Assembly (NCBI RefSeq): GCF_000092065.1 | Contig: NC_009366.1 | Span: 316,001-380,000, forward strand | Length of the DNA: 64,000 nt | Reading direction: 5' to 3' | DNA from: Ostreococcus lucimarinus CCE9901 | Lineage: Eukaryota > Chlorophyta > Mamiellophyceae > Mamiellales > Bathycoccaceae | Shown here: in pieces, positions 27,351 through 36,092 of the stretch | Layout of the letters: each line of letters opens with the position of its first letter | How positions within the stretch are numbered: the stretch's first letter is position 1 | Translations under genes and position numbers: made by a program | Notes under the pieces: model-generated | Database searches by the model: none | What the model was told of the DNA's origin: nothing | The model's input: only the letters and a program-made list of their open reading frames with translations

Positions 27351-28839
27351 CGACGGCGATGACGACGACGAAGAAGCGAAACGACTCGAAGAGAAGCGAG
27401 CGAAACACGAGGAGTTCGTATCAGAAGGTGGTGAAAAGTCGGTGAATAAAAAGAGTCCAAATTACGTCGACCCAGACGGTCCATCGTCGTACTTCGAGTT
27501 GGTGAAGAATCAAATGAAGGAAGAGACGGCGCGGTCGCGATCTATTTTGGACACTCTACCCGATCACACGCGGCAAGCGATGGAAGGTTTCCGCCCAGGA
27601 GCGTATCTCCGAATCGTCCTCGCCAGGGCGCCGTGCGAGTGGGTGGAAAACTTTGACCCCACGCGTCCAATCGTCATTGGTGGTATTCTCCCCGGCGAGG
27701 AAATCATGGGTCTTCAACAACTTCGGCTCAAGAAGCATAGGTGGCATCGCAAGACGCTGAAAAATCGTGACCCACTCATTTTTTCTGTCGGCTGGAGACG
27801 ATTCCAAAGCATTCCGGTGTACTCGATGATGGACGCGAATTCTCGTCATCGCATGATCAAGTACACACCCGATCACATGCACTGTTATGCAACATTTTAC
27901 GGACCTTTGAATCCGCAAAATACTGGGGTGATTGCGTTCCAAAGCTTGACGTCATCGCAGGCGAGCTTCAGAATTGCGGCGACGGCGACGGTGCTCGAGT
28001 TTGATCACTCGATTAAAATCGTTAAGAAGCTCAAACTCGTCGGCACGCCGACGAAGGTGTTCAAGAACACCGCCTTCATCTCTGGTATGTTCAATTCTTC
28101 CTTAGAAGTCAGCCGATTTGAGGGTGCTGCGCTTCGAACGGTCTCAGGTATCAGAGGTACGATTAAGAAAGCCGTCAAGCCGGGTGAGGGAACGCACGGA
28201 TCAAAGGATGGTGGCATGAAGGAGGGTAGTTTCCGCGCCTCGTTTGAGGATAAGCTTCTCTTATCGGACATTATCTTCTTACGCACGTGGACCAAGGTGG
28301 ATGTGCCGAAATTCTACAACCCAGTCACGTCGGGCATGATGAAGGACACGAAGGAATGGCGAGGCATGAAAACCGTCGGTCAACTCCGGTTTGAGAAATC
28401 GATGCCGATTCCCGTCAATCCCGATTCCATTTACAAGCCAATCGAGCGACAAAAACGCGTGTTCAACAAACTGCAAGTTCCAAAAGCGCTTCAGCAAGCG
28501 TTACCTTTCAAGTCGAAGCCGAAGTTGGAGAAGGCTCGAACGCGGGAGACGCTCGAGCAGCGGCGCGCCGTCGTTCAAGACAAGGAGGAGAACAAACTCG
28601 CCACCATGGTGCAGCAACTCAACACTATTCGCAACGAAAAGCTCGCGAAGCGCGAACAACAACAAGCCGCGCGTCGCGCCGCTCGCGCGAAAGCACAAAA
28701 GATCGAGGACGAGTGGCGTGGACAGCTCAAGAAGGACAATCTCAAACGAGCGTATCGCGAAAAAGGCAAAGCCGAGGCGGCGCAGGCGCGCGCGAGAGAG
28801 GGCGGCGGCAAGTTTGCGAAGAAGCGCAAGAAATCGTAA
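25312..28839 (+). CDS. BMS1: Ribosome biogenesis GTPase BMS1
   Basis: Nucleolar GTPase of the small-subunit processome that recruits Rcl1 for pre-18S cleavage. The chosen ATG at 25312 (1175 aa) gives MDAVFKSDASDKPHRAPRAG. The G domain has G1 GPPGVGKTT at about residues 102-110 and the switch/hydrophobic block VLLLVDGSFGFEMETFEFLNVLQVHG, followed by THLDEF. A long acidic, disordered middle (residues 430-740) includes an Asp-Asp-Gly run from a DNA microsatellite. The conserved C-terminal BMS1 domain contains RPIVIGGILPGEE, WRRFQSIPVYSMMD, FYGPLNPQNTGV and ends in a Lys-rich tail. Length agrees with yeast BMS1 (1183). A TGTAA lies 16 bp after the stop. Confidence 0.96.
27311..27370 (+). repeat. 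GATGACGGC-type minisatellite inside BMS1
   Basis: About six tandem 9-bp units of the form gacgaCGGCGAT encode an Asp-Asp-Gly/Asp-Gly-Asp acidic run. The frame is kept, so length changes would add or remove three residues at a time. It lies in the disordered acidic linker. Confidence 0.8.
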
Positions 28840-28888
28840 TCACCGTCGAAAAAATTGTAATCTATATGTTCTATCGGTTCTACGTAGC

Positions 28889-29572
28889 CTACGCACGAAC
28901 CGTGGTCCCGAAAGCGACCGCCGTTTTACGAACGCCGACGCGATTTCTCATTGGCGGCGCCCGCGTCTTCTCCTCTCGCTCACTCTCATGCGCCACCACG
29001 CGACGTCTCTCGCGCTGCGTCTCCCCCCAAATCTCCTCTGCAATCTCATCTCTAATATCCCTCATCCTTCGCTCGACATCGCGTCGCGCATCGATCGCGA
29101 ACGCCCTCGTCTCCTCGTTTGGAAACCCGCGCCACGCTTCCTCGTCTCCGTTCGTCGCGCGCGTCTCCTTCTTCTCTTTCATCTCCTCCTCCGCGCTCGC
29201 CAACGCGCGCGCGACGACTTGTCTATAATCAAAAGCTCCGCCCAGCGCGCGTTCGACGCGCACGCGCGCCGCGCTCTTCCCCGCCGCGTGGTCCGCGTCG
29301 TCGTCGCGCGCCTCGCGCGAAACAATTGACTCTTCAAGTCGCGCGCGCCTCGTCCGCGCGCTCGCGTCGCCTCGCGCCCCCGCACCGCGCGCGGCGTGCA
29401 CGCGCGCATCGTCACGCGTCGTCTCCGCCTCTTCGTCGCGCTCGAACGCGCGCGCGCGCGTCGTCGTCGTCGTCGTCGTCGCGCCGGTCAGCGTCCCGGT
29501 CGTCGCGCCACCGCCGACGACGAGCGTCGGCGGTCTGTGCCGCTCGAGCGCACCGTTCGCGCGCGCGCGCAT
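28889..29572 (-). CDS. Doubtful hypothetical protein
   Basis: No family recognised. The frame gives 227 aa from the ATG at 29572. The first 90 residues are Arg/Ala/Thr-rich and could be an artefact of GC-rich DNA. The rest has a more protein-like charged helical composition (for example RQVVARALASAEEEMKEKKE and AIDARRDVERRMRDIRDEIAEEIW). It occupies an otherwise empty stretch between BMS1 and the PLAC8 gene in a genome where most gaps are under 300 bp, which is the main reason to list it. The true start could be any of several downstream sites. Confidence 0.38.
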   Translation of the reverse strand: MRARANGALERHRPPTLVVGGGATTGTLTGATTTTTTTRARAFERDEEAETTRDDARVHAARGAGARGDASARTRRARLEESIVSREARDDDADHAAGKSAARVRVERALGGAFDYRQVVARALASAEEEMKEKKETRATNGDEEAWRGFPNEETRAFAIDARRDVERRMRDIRDEIAEEIWGETQRERRRVVAHESEREEKTRAPPMRNRVGVRKTAVAFGTTVRA

Positions 29573-29897
29573 CGTGCGTTCGAACGCCGTCGTTCGAGCC
29601 GCGCGCGCGCGATCGCGGCGTCGCGGTGTGCCGCGCAGTCAACGAAATGTTTTCAGTTCGCCGTCGCCTCGCCGTCGCCTCGCCGCGAGACACGCCGCGA
29701 GACCGCGCGAACGTACGTAAGATGCGCGAGTTAAGTTACAAAAACCATAATCGGTGACCCATCGCTACTGACGTATTATATCGCGCGCGCGCGCGAGAGA
29801 GACGTAGCTTTTACACAAAACTCGACGTCTCGTCGCGACGGCAATCGTTTGAAATTACGTTCAATTCAGCCCTCGCGATCGCTCGTCGACGACTCGC
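29573..29897. other. 325-bp stretch without a clear gene
   Basis: Holds the presumed 5' region of the doubtful minus-strand ORF and the 3' region of the PLAC8 gene, with a CG-dinucleotide run (about 29781-29794). An AT-richer segment at about 29737-29860 is the likely 3' UTR of PLAC8. Nothing else seen. Confidence 0.4.
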
Positions 29898-30314
29898 TTA
29901 CTTGTACACCACTTGCGCCGGCGGCGCTTGCACGACGATCACTTGCGGTTGCGGGGCGCCAGCCTGCGGGTTCGCCGCCGCCGCCGCTTGTCGATCGTTG
30001 ATCTCTCGGCTGACCTGGCACTGCAAGCACGGGTGGCAGCAGATGCACGCGATCGTATCGAGCGGGGCCGTCACCCCGACGCGATACAGCGCGCTCTTGA
30101 ACACGCTCCCTCCGTGCACGAGCCCTAGGGGACAGCAGAACATGTACGCGATGTAGTTGATGCAGCACGTCCCGAAGCAATCGCCCGAGCCCGTGCGCTG
30201 CGCGATCGTACCGACGTGGCACGGGCCGCAGCAGCACGCGTACAGGCAGTCACCGACGTCGTCGGTGCAGCCGAAGAGCTGGTTATTCATGTAGACCGGC
30301 GTGTGGACGGACAT
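29898..30314 (-). CDS. PLAC8 / cysteine-rich family protein
   Basis: 138 aa from the ATG at 30314 (MSVHTPVYMNNQLFGC). It shows the PLAC8 layout: FGCTDDVGDCLYACCCGPCHVGTIAQRTG, then DCFGTCCINYIAYMFCC, and CICCHPCLQCQVSREINDR. Many paired Cys and short hydrophobic patches suggest a small membrane-associated protein. Plant relatives (FW2.2/PCR proteins) act in cadmium resistance or organ-size control; the role here is unknown. The C-terminus is a Pro/Gln/Ala-rich tail. A TATA-like element lies 117 bp upstream. Upstream in-frame codons to 30575 look non-coding. Confidence 0.88.
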   Translation of the reverse strand: MSVHTPVYMNNQLFGCTDDVGDCLYACCCGPCHVGTIAQRTGSGDCFGTCCINYIAYMFCCPLGLVHGGSVFKSALYRVGVTAPLDTIACICCHPCLQCQVSREINDRQAAAAANPQAGAPQPQVIVVQAPPAQVVYK

Positions 30315-30430
30315 GGCGCGCGAGGTGGTCGTCGAGCAGTGCCGCGCGCGTCCGATCGTTCGAACGAATTTAGTGTTTCGCCGCCGAACGCGGGAAAGCG
30401 ACGATATCAAGAGATGGGCGTTCGGGGTAT

Positions 30431-30438
30431 CTTTATAC
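30431..30438 (-). promoter_or_regulatory. TATA-like box upstream of the PLAC8 gene
   Basis: On the minus strand this reads GTATAAAG, 117 bp before the PLAC8 ATG, and stands out in GC-rich DNA. Position and orientation suit a core promoter with a short 5' UTR. Confidence 0.45.
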
Positions 30439-30916
30439 GGGATGCGCGCCCATCGCGCGCCCACCGAATCTCCGGTCGAAATCGCCATCACGCGCGCGTA
30501 TTGTGGCGAGATAAGGTGGGCTGGCGATAAATTTGGGGTTCGGCGCGCCGGAGATCGCGCGGTGTCCGTGTTCACCCTAGGGCGGTGCGGCTCGGCGACG
30601 CGCGCGGGAGATCGACGCGCGCGACGCCGACGCCGACGCGCCGTCGCGTTCGCGCGCGCGCGACACCGCTCGAGAGAATTTCACTCGAACGCTCGCGCGC
30701 GCGCGACGGCGCGCTCGACGTCGCGGGCGACGCGCGCGACCGCATTCGCGCGCGCGCGCGCGTCGGATCGCGACGCGCCGCGCGGCGATCGTCGCGACGC
30801 GCGCGACGTCGAGCGAGGGTTCGCGCGATCGAACGCGCGCGGCGGTGGGGCGAAGGCGCGGTGACGGTCGATCGATCGGTCGGATCTCGCGCCGGCGGAG
30901 ATCGGCGCGGTCCAGA

Positions 30917-31017
30917 GGTGGATTGGATCGGATTGGATTGCGTTGGATTGCGTTGGATTGCGTGTGATTGATTGGTCTGATTCGATCGCGTCGATTCGAT
31001 TTGATTGATTTCGATAC
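30917..31017 (+). repeat. Degenerate GATTG/GATTY pentamer array
   Basis: Repeated ATTGGATTGCGTTGGATTGCG units pass into GATTCGATT and TTGATTGATTTCGAT. Imperfect, about 100 bp, upstream of the PNUTS-like gene. Similar pentamer arrays occur at 34151-34183 and 49684-49730. Confidence 0.75.
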
Positions 31018-31379
31018 GTCGATCTTGGACGTAGAAAAGGCTCGGTTGAACGCGAACCGACGCCCCCCCCGACGAGAACGAGCGATCGCGAGGCGGAACG
31101 CGCCGTCGACGATCGATTGAACGATTTTCATTCTCGCGCGCGCGCTCGCTCGCGAATCGATTTTCTTTCATTGAAAAACACCAACGCGCTCGACGCGCGG
31201 GTAGACGTTCTACGCCGGACTCGATCGGAGAAATTCCGAGAGGACGATAATAGACGTCACCGCGTTTGGCCTGTTAAATAAATAATAGGAACTTCCTCGA
31301 GGCGACCGCCGCGAGAGAAGGGAAGAACAGAGGCGGTTTCGTCCGACTCGACGCTCGCTCGGCGAGTCTTTGACTGGCG

Positions 31380-33890
31380 ATGACGGACGTGATCACCATG
31401 TCGTCTTCGTCAGACGATGATCGACCGCCGATCGCACGCGGTGGAGAGGCATCGTCTTCTTCATCGGATGGCGACGCTGGGTTCAATGGAGACGTGTTGG
31501 CGACTGAGTTGGCAAAGATGCCGCTCGCGCTTCGCGCGCAGCTCACCGCCGCGGCCAAGTCTTCGACGAGCACCAACCAGCGCACGCTCGTGAGCGAGTG
31601 GTCGGAGAAGACGAAACTGTCAGTTGATTTGGTAGAAAAAATCTTCGCTTCCTTTGCGAAATCGTCGCGTGCGTCAGCGGAGGCAGCGCGCGAAACCGTC
31701 GCGCGCCTCGCCGCCGCCGACGGAGTCGACTCCGCCGATGGAGACGAGTACTCGCCGGGTGCCGCCGAAGCGGCGACTGCGGATGACGACGCTATGGACG
31801 ACTCGCCGAAAATCCCAGCGTCTAAGCAGCCGGTGCTCGAGGAAGGTGTTCCGTTTCCTGGAATTACTCGAGACGTCTCCGTGGACGTCGCGTGCGGCGA
31901 TCTCAGAGGCGTTCTCGAGCTGAAGAAGGGATACAAGAAACTTCAGGAGCGCGTGCGATGCGAGGGCGAAATGATGACGCCAAGTAAGTTTGAGAGCGAG
32001 GGCGGGCGCGGGTCGGCGAAGAAGTGGAAGATTAGCTTACGCATCGTGCGTTCGGATGGAAAACTCGGGATGACTGTCGGAGACTGGATCGACAGGTACG
32101 GATACCATCCGTCGGGCTTAGTCATAGGTGGGGAGGTGGCCGACGCGCCGGCGCCGCCGAAGGTGAAAAAATCAGCGTTTGAGTCACAGCTAGAGACCTT
32201 ACTCGACTACGATGGGGACATTGCCTTGCGTAGCATCGCTAAATTTGTACGAATGATGCGAGAGACGACCAAGCCTAAGGAACGCGGACTTTTGCTCCAA
32301 GTCATTCGAGGCACGAAAAACAAAGAGTGTTTGCGCCAGTTCGGTCAGTCGGCGGAGATTAAAGGATTAGACACGCTGCAAGATTGGATGGACGACGCTA
32401 AAAGGAAGTTTCAATCCACTCTTTTAGTGAGCATTCTTAGAACATTGAAGATGATTCCAGTTACATTGGACGCGCTCACGCGTACTTCGATCGCCCCGAA
32501 TCTGGGCAAGTTGAAGTCGTACGTGGTGCCAGAGGGTGAAGAGGAGTTTGCCAACACCGAGATGAACACTAAAGTTGTCTTGTTATCCAAGTCGGTCAAG
32601 AACGCGTGGAAAGCGCAAATCACGGCGCCCCACACGGCGCCGGCGCCGGCGCCGAAACCGGCGCCCGTGGTCAACCCGGCGCCCGCGGCGGTGCCCGCGT
32701 CCAAGGCTGTCGAACTCGGTGACGATGACTTGTTCGGTGCGAAGTCGAAAATCTCACCAGCGCCTTCGAAAGCGCCGGTGGTGAAGACCACGGTGACGAA
32801 AATCACGATGGAAAAGAAGGTGGCTCCGCCGAGCGTGACGACGAAGAAACCGAGCGTGAGCGTGAACGATTTGCTCAAGACGAGTTCGCAATCGACGAAG
32901 ATCACCGCACCGCCGGTGAAGACGAAAGAGAAGGCAAAGGACGATGATAAAATCGACGAGAAGACTGGGAAGAAGCGCAAGCGGAAGACGGTGACTTGGG
33001 CGAAGGATGAAAATTTGGAGCAAGTCAGAATCTTTGAGAAGGACGCCAAGCAACCGAAGGAAACGGCTTTCCCAGATCCGACGAGAGACGGTGGGACCGA
33101 TGGCGCAAGCCGCAAGGCGCTCGAGAGGAGAGACAGGGAAGTGGAGGCGGAAAGAAAGGCGGCGGCAAAGCAGCACCAGCGTCGACTCGACGAGATGCGC
33201 GCCACGACAACCTGGCGCCCGCCTCGGCGCATCGAAATTCCTCGTTGGGAAGAGGAAGAGTCGGACAGAGTCCCCGGTGACGAGTCGGAAGAATCCCAGA
33301 GAATTCTTCGCATCGAAGCCGAGAAACCGAGCGTCAAGTACAGGAGTCTGAAAGACATTCCAGACTCTCCGGCGGAGGCGCCGAACGAGGACGCGCAACT
33401 CGACCTCGACAACACGCCAGCCTTCTACATGAAGTTTCAAGAAGAACCGCTGTCTCAAGACAGCGGCGAACCTTCACCCGCGATGCCCCAACAGCTCCAA
33501 ATGCCACAGGCTCCGGGATCGTTACTTCCTCCGAACATCGACTTTGCCGCGCTTCAACGCACGTTGCTCGCCGCCAACGCGCCGCATCAAAACGCCGGTT
33601 ACCAGTACCCCCCGCAGGCGCCTCTTCAACACGCCTTCCCACCACCACCCCCTCAAGCCGCGTACGCACCTCAGCCCCCTTACCAACCCGGCGCGCAACA
33701 GCCCGCGCAGCGACCGACGAAACAGGCGCTCGTCGGCGGCGCCCCCGTGCCCGCGCAGCAGGCGCTCAACCTCAACGGCAAGACGTACCGCGGCGTGTGC
33801 GCCTTCTTCAACACCCCTCGAGGATGCAGCTGGGGAGATAAGTGCGGCTACCTCCACCAAGTCGGCGTCAATCCTCCGTCGACGGGTTGA
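31380..33890 (+). CDS. PNUTS/LUMINIDEPENDENS-like PP1 regulator with SAND, TFIIS-N and CCCH domains
   Basis: 836 aa. Residues about 160-245 are a SAND DNA-binding domain (VACGDLRGVLELKKGYK, TPSKFESEGGRGSAKKWKIS). Residues about 262-350 are a TFIIS N-terminal (LW) domain (LLDYDGDIALRSIAKFVRMMRETT, ERGLLLQVIRGTK, PVTLDALTRTSI). Near residue 537 KRKTVTWAKDENL matches the PP1-docking motif of PNUTS (KRKTVTWP). The extreme C-terminus is a C-x8-C-x5-C-x3-H finger (about 807-825) followed by GVNPPSTG, again like PNUTS. PNUTS targets PP1 phosphatase to RNA polymerase II at termination; plant LD has a related role in flowering control. The SAND domain is not part of human PNUTS. Middle region is Pro/Ala and Lys-rich, disordered. 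Confidence 0.85.
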   Translation: MTDVITMSSSSDDDRPPIARGGEASSSSSDGDAGFNGDVLATELAKMPLALRAQLTAAAKSSTSTNQRTLVSEWSEKTKLSVDLVEKIFASFAKSSRASAEAARETVARLAAADGVDSADGDEYSPGAAEAATADDDAMDDSPKIPASKQPVLEEGVPFPGITRDVSVDVACGDLRGVLELKKGYKKLQERVRCEGEMMTPSKFESEGGRGSAKKWKISLRIVRSDGKLGMTVGDWIDRYGYHPSGLVIGGEVADAPAPPKVKKSAFESQLETLLDYDGDIALRSIAKFVRMMRETTKPKERGLLLQVIRGTKNKECLRQFGQSAEIKGLDTLQDWMDDAKRKFQSTLLVSILRTLKMIPVTLDALTRTSIAPNLGKLKSYVVPEGEEEFANTEMNTKVVLLSKSVKNAWKAQITAPHTAPAPAPKPAPVVNPAPAAVPASKAVELGDDDLFGAKSKISPAPSKAPVVKTTVTKITMEKKVAPPSVTTKKPSVSVNDLLKTSSQSTKITAPPVKTKEKAKDDDKIDEKTGKKRKRKTVTWAKDENLEQVRIFEKDAKQPKETAFPDPTRDGGTDGASRKALERRDREVEAERKAAAKQHQRRLDEMRATTTWRPPRRIEIPRWEEEESDRVPGDESEESQRILRIEAEKPSVKYRSLKDIPDSPAEAPNEDAQLDLDNTPAFYMKFQEEPLSQDSGEPSPAMPQQLQMPQAPGSLLPPNIDFAALQRTLLAANAPHQNAGYQYPPQAPLQHAFPPPPPQAAYAPQPPYQPGAQQPAQRPTKQALVGGAPVPAQQALNLNGKTYRGVCAFFNTPRGCSWGDKCGYLHQVGVNPPSTG

Positions 33891-34235
33891 TCCCGCGTCC
33901 GCGACTCGCCCCGCGCCCGCGCCCGCGCCTCCGTCGTCGCGTCCGTTGTCATCGAATCCATCCGAATGTCCGAACCGACGACGAAATTCAAACGCGCGCC
34001 CCGCGACGCCGCACATCGCGCCTCGACGACGCGCGCGCGTCGCGACGCGCGACGCCGGCGCGTCGGGTCGCGCAGCCGCGACATCGCGTCGACCGCGCGC
34101 GTCGCTCGTCGCTCGTCGCGTCGCGTCGTCGTCGCGTCGTCGTCGTCTCTCTGATTGATTTGATTTGATTTGATTTGATTTGAGTTGGATTTGAATCGAA
34201 GCGAGGAAACGAAGGGCGACGACGACGACGACGGC
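33891..34235. other. 345-bp intergenic region (PNUTS-like to NFKBIL1-like)
   Basis: GC-rich, with CGTCGT runs at about 34105-34148 and the TGATT repeat at its 3' end. Frames are open on both strands but translate as Arg/Ala/Ser low complexity. No gene seen. Confidence 0.45.
34151..34183 (+). repeat. TGATT pentamer repeat
   Basis: About five perfect TGATT units (ctgatTGATTTGATTTGATT...), roughly 55 bp before the ATG of the next gene, in a likely 5' UTR or promoter. Confidence 0.8.
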
Positions 34236-35990
34236 ATGTGGTGCTTCGACGTCGACGCGCGCGTCGAACGAGGCGGCGATGTCACGTCGCAGACGCTGAA
34301 ACACTGCGCGATGGAGCGGCCGCGAAAAGAGGAAGAGACGACGCGGGACGCGAAGACGGGACGGTTTGAATTCGGAAAGATGAGCGACGCGAACGACGCG
34401 GCGACGCCGGGAAGAGCGTTCGCGCTTCGGTTTGGAAGCGGGAAAACGACGCACGAGGCGAAGATAGGGGACGTGAAGGCGATATTTGGGAAGTTTGTGC
34501 GAGAGGGGAAGATGACGGTGGAGACGAAGGACGGGACGCGGGTGCTCGTCAGAGGGTCGCCGGGGGAGTGCGCGAGGTTGATGAAGACGCTGACGACGAT
34601 GAAATCGCAGCCGACGGAGGCGAGACAGGCGTATTTGAGGGGATTGCAACGATGTGCGACGTGCGCGGGGAAGTGCGAGGCGAATGAAAGGAAAATGGCG
34701 GAGCGTCAGGATAAGGCCGCGGCCGCGGCGGCGGCCGCGGCGGAGGCGAGCGCGGAGAAGAGGCGTCGACGAGAGACGGAGGAGGTTGAGCGACGCGCGG
34801 CGAAGGAATCCAAGTTGGAGGACCAGCTTCGCGCGCTGGAGGAGAAAAAGTTAAAGGTGGAATCCACGAAGGCGGAAATCGCGTCGCTGAAGATTGATAT
34901 CGAGGGTGAACGCGACGCGTTGCGACGAGAGAAGGAATCCATCGTTCAACGTCGGCGAGAGCTCGAAGACGAGCGTCGATTACTCGAGCGCCAATCGAGC
35001 GAAGCTGCGGAGGAGAGAGCGAAAATGGAGAGCCAACGTAAACTGGCTGAGATTGAAGGGCAACGGTTGGCGGAAGAGAAGGCTCGAAACGTCGACCGCG
35101 CGCGGGAACTCGCGGAGGAGAAGGAGCGCATCGCCAAGCTCGAGCGAGAGCTCGAGGAAGATCGCGAACGTCTGGCGTTCATGCAAAAGCATCAAAAGAA
35201 CGACGAGTTGCAAGCGCAACGCGTGCGCGAAGAGGCTTCTCGACGCGCGCAAGCTCGAGCGCAGGAAGCTCAAAAGCGCAAGGGAAAACCCGAGGCGATG
35301 TCCCCCGGGAGCTTCTACGGCAAAAAGAAGGCGAAGATAGTCATCGACGACGACGACGACTCTGACGATTCTAGCGCTGAGAAGGAAAATGAAAAGGCCA
35401 CGAACGAGGCTGAGGATGCGCGCCGAAAGGAACGCATCGCGAAACTTCGAAAGGCTGAACTCGAGAGGCAGCTCAAAGAAAAGCTTGCGAGGGAAGAGCT
35501 CGGTCGCAGACAAGCCGAGGCGCAGCAAAAGAAGGAGGCGGCGCGGCGAGCGCAGATGGATTCAAAACTTGAGCGCGAGCGAAAAGCGCGACAAGAAGAA
35601 GAGGCTCGTTCGCACCAAAAATGGAAGTCGCAACAAGCAGAGCAAATTCGCAAAAATTCTCGAGCCAACTCGGTGCCAACGGCGACGAAAGCGATGTGGG
35701 AATCACATCTGACATCGCTCGAAAATCTCAAGTCGCGCGCGGTGGGATCGCTGTGCGAAACCGACATTCCTTGGCCACCGGCGCACAACATCGCTTTCTT
35801 CGCCGGTGCTGATGGCTTGCATGAGAAGAAGAAAAAAGTGACCAAGGCGACGCTGTCGTGGCACCCCGATAAGTTTGAGCAAAAGTACGGCAAGTTACTG
35901 AAAGAAAGCGAAGCGCAAAAGATTAGAACGCGCGTCGCCGCACTGTCCTCCCAGTTCATCGAGCTGAGGCAAGCATTGAACGCGATGTAG
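34236..35990 (+). CDS. NFKBIL1-like coiled-coil protein with a C-terminal J-related HPDKF domain
   Basis: From the first ATG in frame (34236, MWCFDVDARVERGG) it encodes 584 aa; the frame further upstream starts only at a TTG beside the pentamer repeat. Residues about 65-150 form a small globular region (FALRFGSGKTTHEAKIGDVKAIF) and a CATCAGKC pair of Cys motifs. Residues 150-490 are a very long charged coiled coil. The last about 90 residues (SLCETDIPWPPAHN, LSWHPDKFEQKYGKLL, VAALSSQFIELRQALN) resemble the C-terminal domain of NFKBIL1, a protein linked to splicing in animals. Coiled coils make similarity scores unreliable; the call rests on the last domain. Starts at the internal ATGs near residue 25 or 49 are possible. 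Confidence 0.68.
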   Translation: MWCFDVDARVERGGDVTSQTLKHCAMERPRKEEETTRDAKTGRFEFGKMSDANDAATPGRAFALRFGSGKTTHEAKIGDVKAIFGKFVREGKMTVETKDGTRVLVRGSPGECARLMKTLTTMKSQPTEARQAYLRGLQRCATCAGKCEANERKMAERQDKAAAAAAAAAEASAEKRRRRETEEVERRAAKESKLEDQLRALEEKKLKVESTKAEIASLKIDIEGERDALRREKESIVQRRRELEDERRLLERQSSEAAEERAKMESQRKLAEIEGQRLAEEKARNVDRARELAEEKERIAKLERELEEDRERLAFMQKHQKNDELQAQRVREEASRRAQARAQEAQKRKGKPEAMSPGSFYGKKKAKIVIDDDDDSDDSSAEKENEKATNEAEDARRKERIAKLRKAELERQLKEKLAREELGRRQAEAQQKKEAARRAQMDSKLERERKARQEEEARSHQKWKSQQAEQIRKNSRANSVPTATKAMWESHLTSLENLKSRAVGSLCETDIPWPPAHNIAFFAGADGLHEKKKKVTKATLSWHPDKFEQKYGKLLKESEAQKIRTRVAALSSQFIELRQALNAM

Positions 35991-36092
35991 CACCGACGCC
36001 ATTATTCCATAGAAGCACCGCTGTTAGCACAGCGATAATGTAGTACACAGGCACACGCAAGCCGTTATATGCATATATCGTATCGTACAAAT

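Larger units (their letters stand above)
30315..31379. other. 1.07-kb divergent intergenic region (PLAC8 / PNUTS-like)
   Basis: The longest gene-free stretch in the window. The PLAC8 side carries a TATA-like element. The centre (30590-30860) is a dense CG-rich block with open frames on both strands but only Arg/Ala/Thr low-complexity translations. At 30917-31017 lies a GATTG/GATTY pentamer-rich array. The last 130 bp before the PNUTS-like ATG are AT-richer (TTAAATAAATAATAGG at about 31275-31290). I see no convincing gene or RNA. Confidence 0.5.

Noticed and set aside
28856-28860. TGTAA after BMS1 (also 44353-44357 and 57770-57774) as polyadenylation signals
   Set aside because: Plausible by analogy with other green algae, but most genes here lack it, so I did not annotate it as a signal.
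30572-31171. Minus-strand ORFs in the 1-kb gap upstream of the PNUTS-like gene
   Set aside because: Translations are Gln/Ser/Asn repeats from the GATTN array and Arg/Ala low complexity; no conserved-looking segment.
34185-34235. Start of the NFKBIL1-like ORF at 34185
   Set aside because: That codon is TTG beside a microsatellite; the first ATG in frame is 34236.
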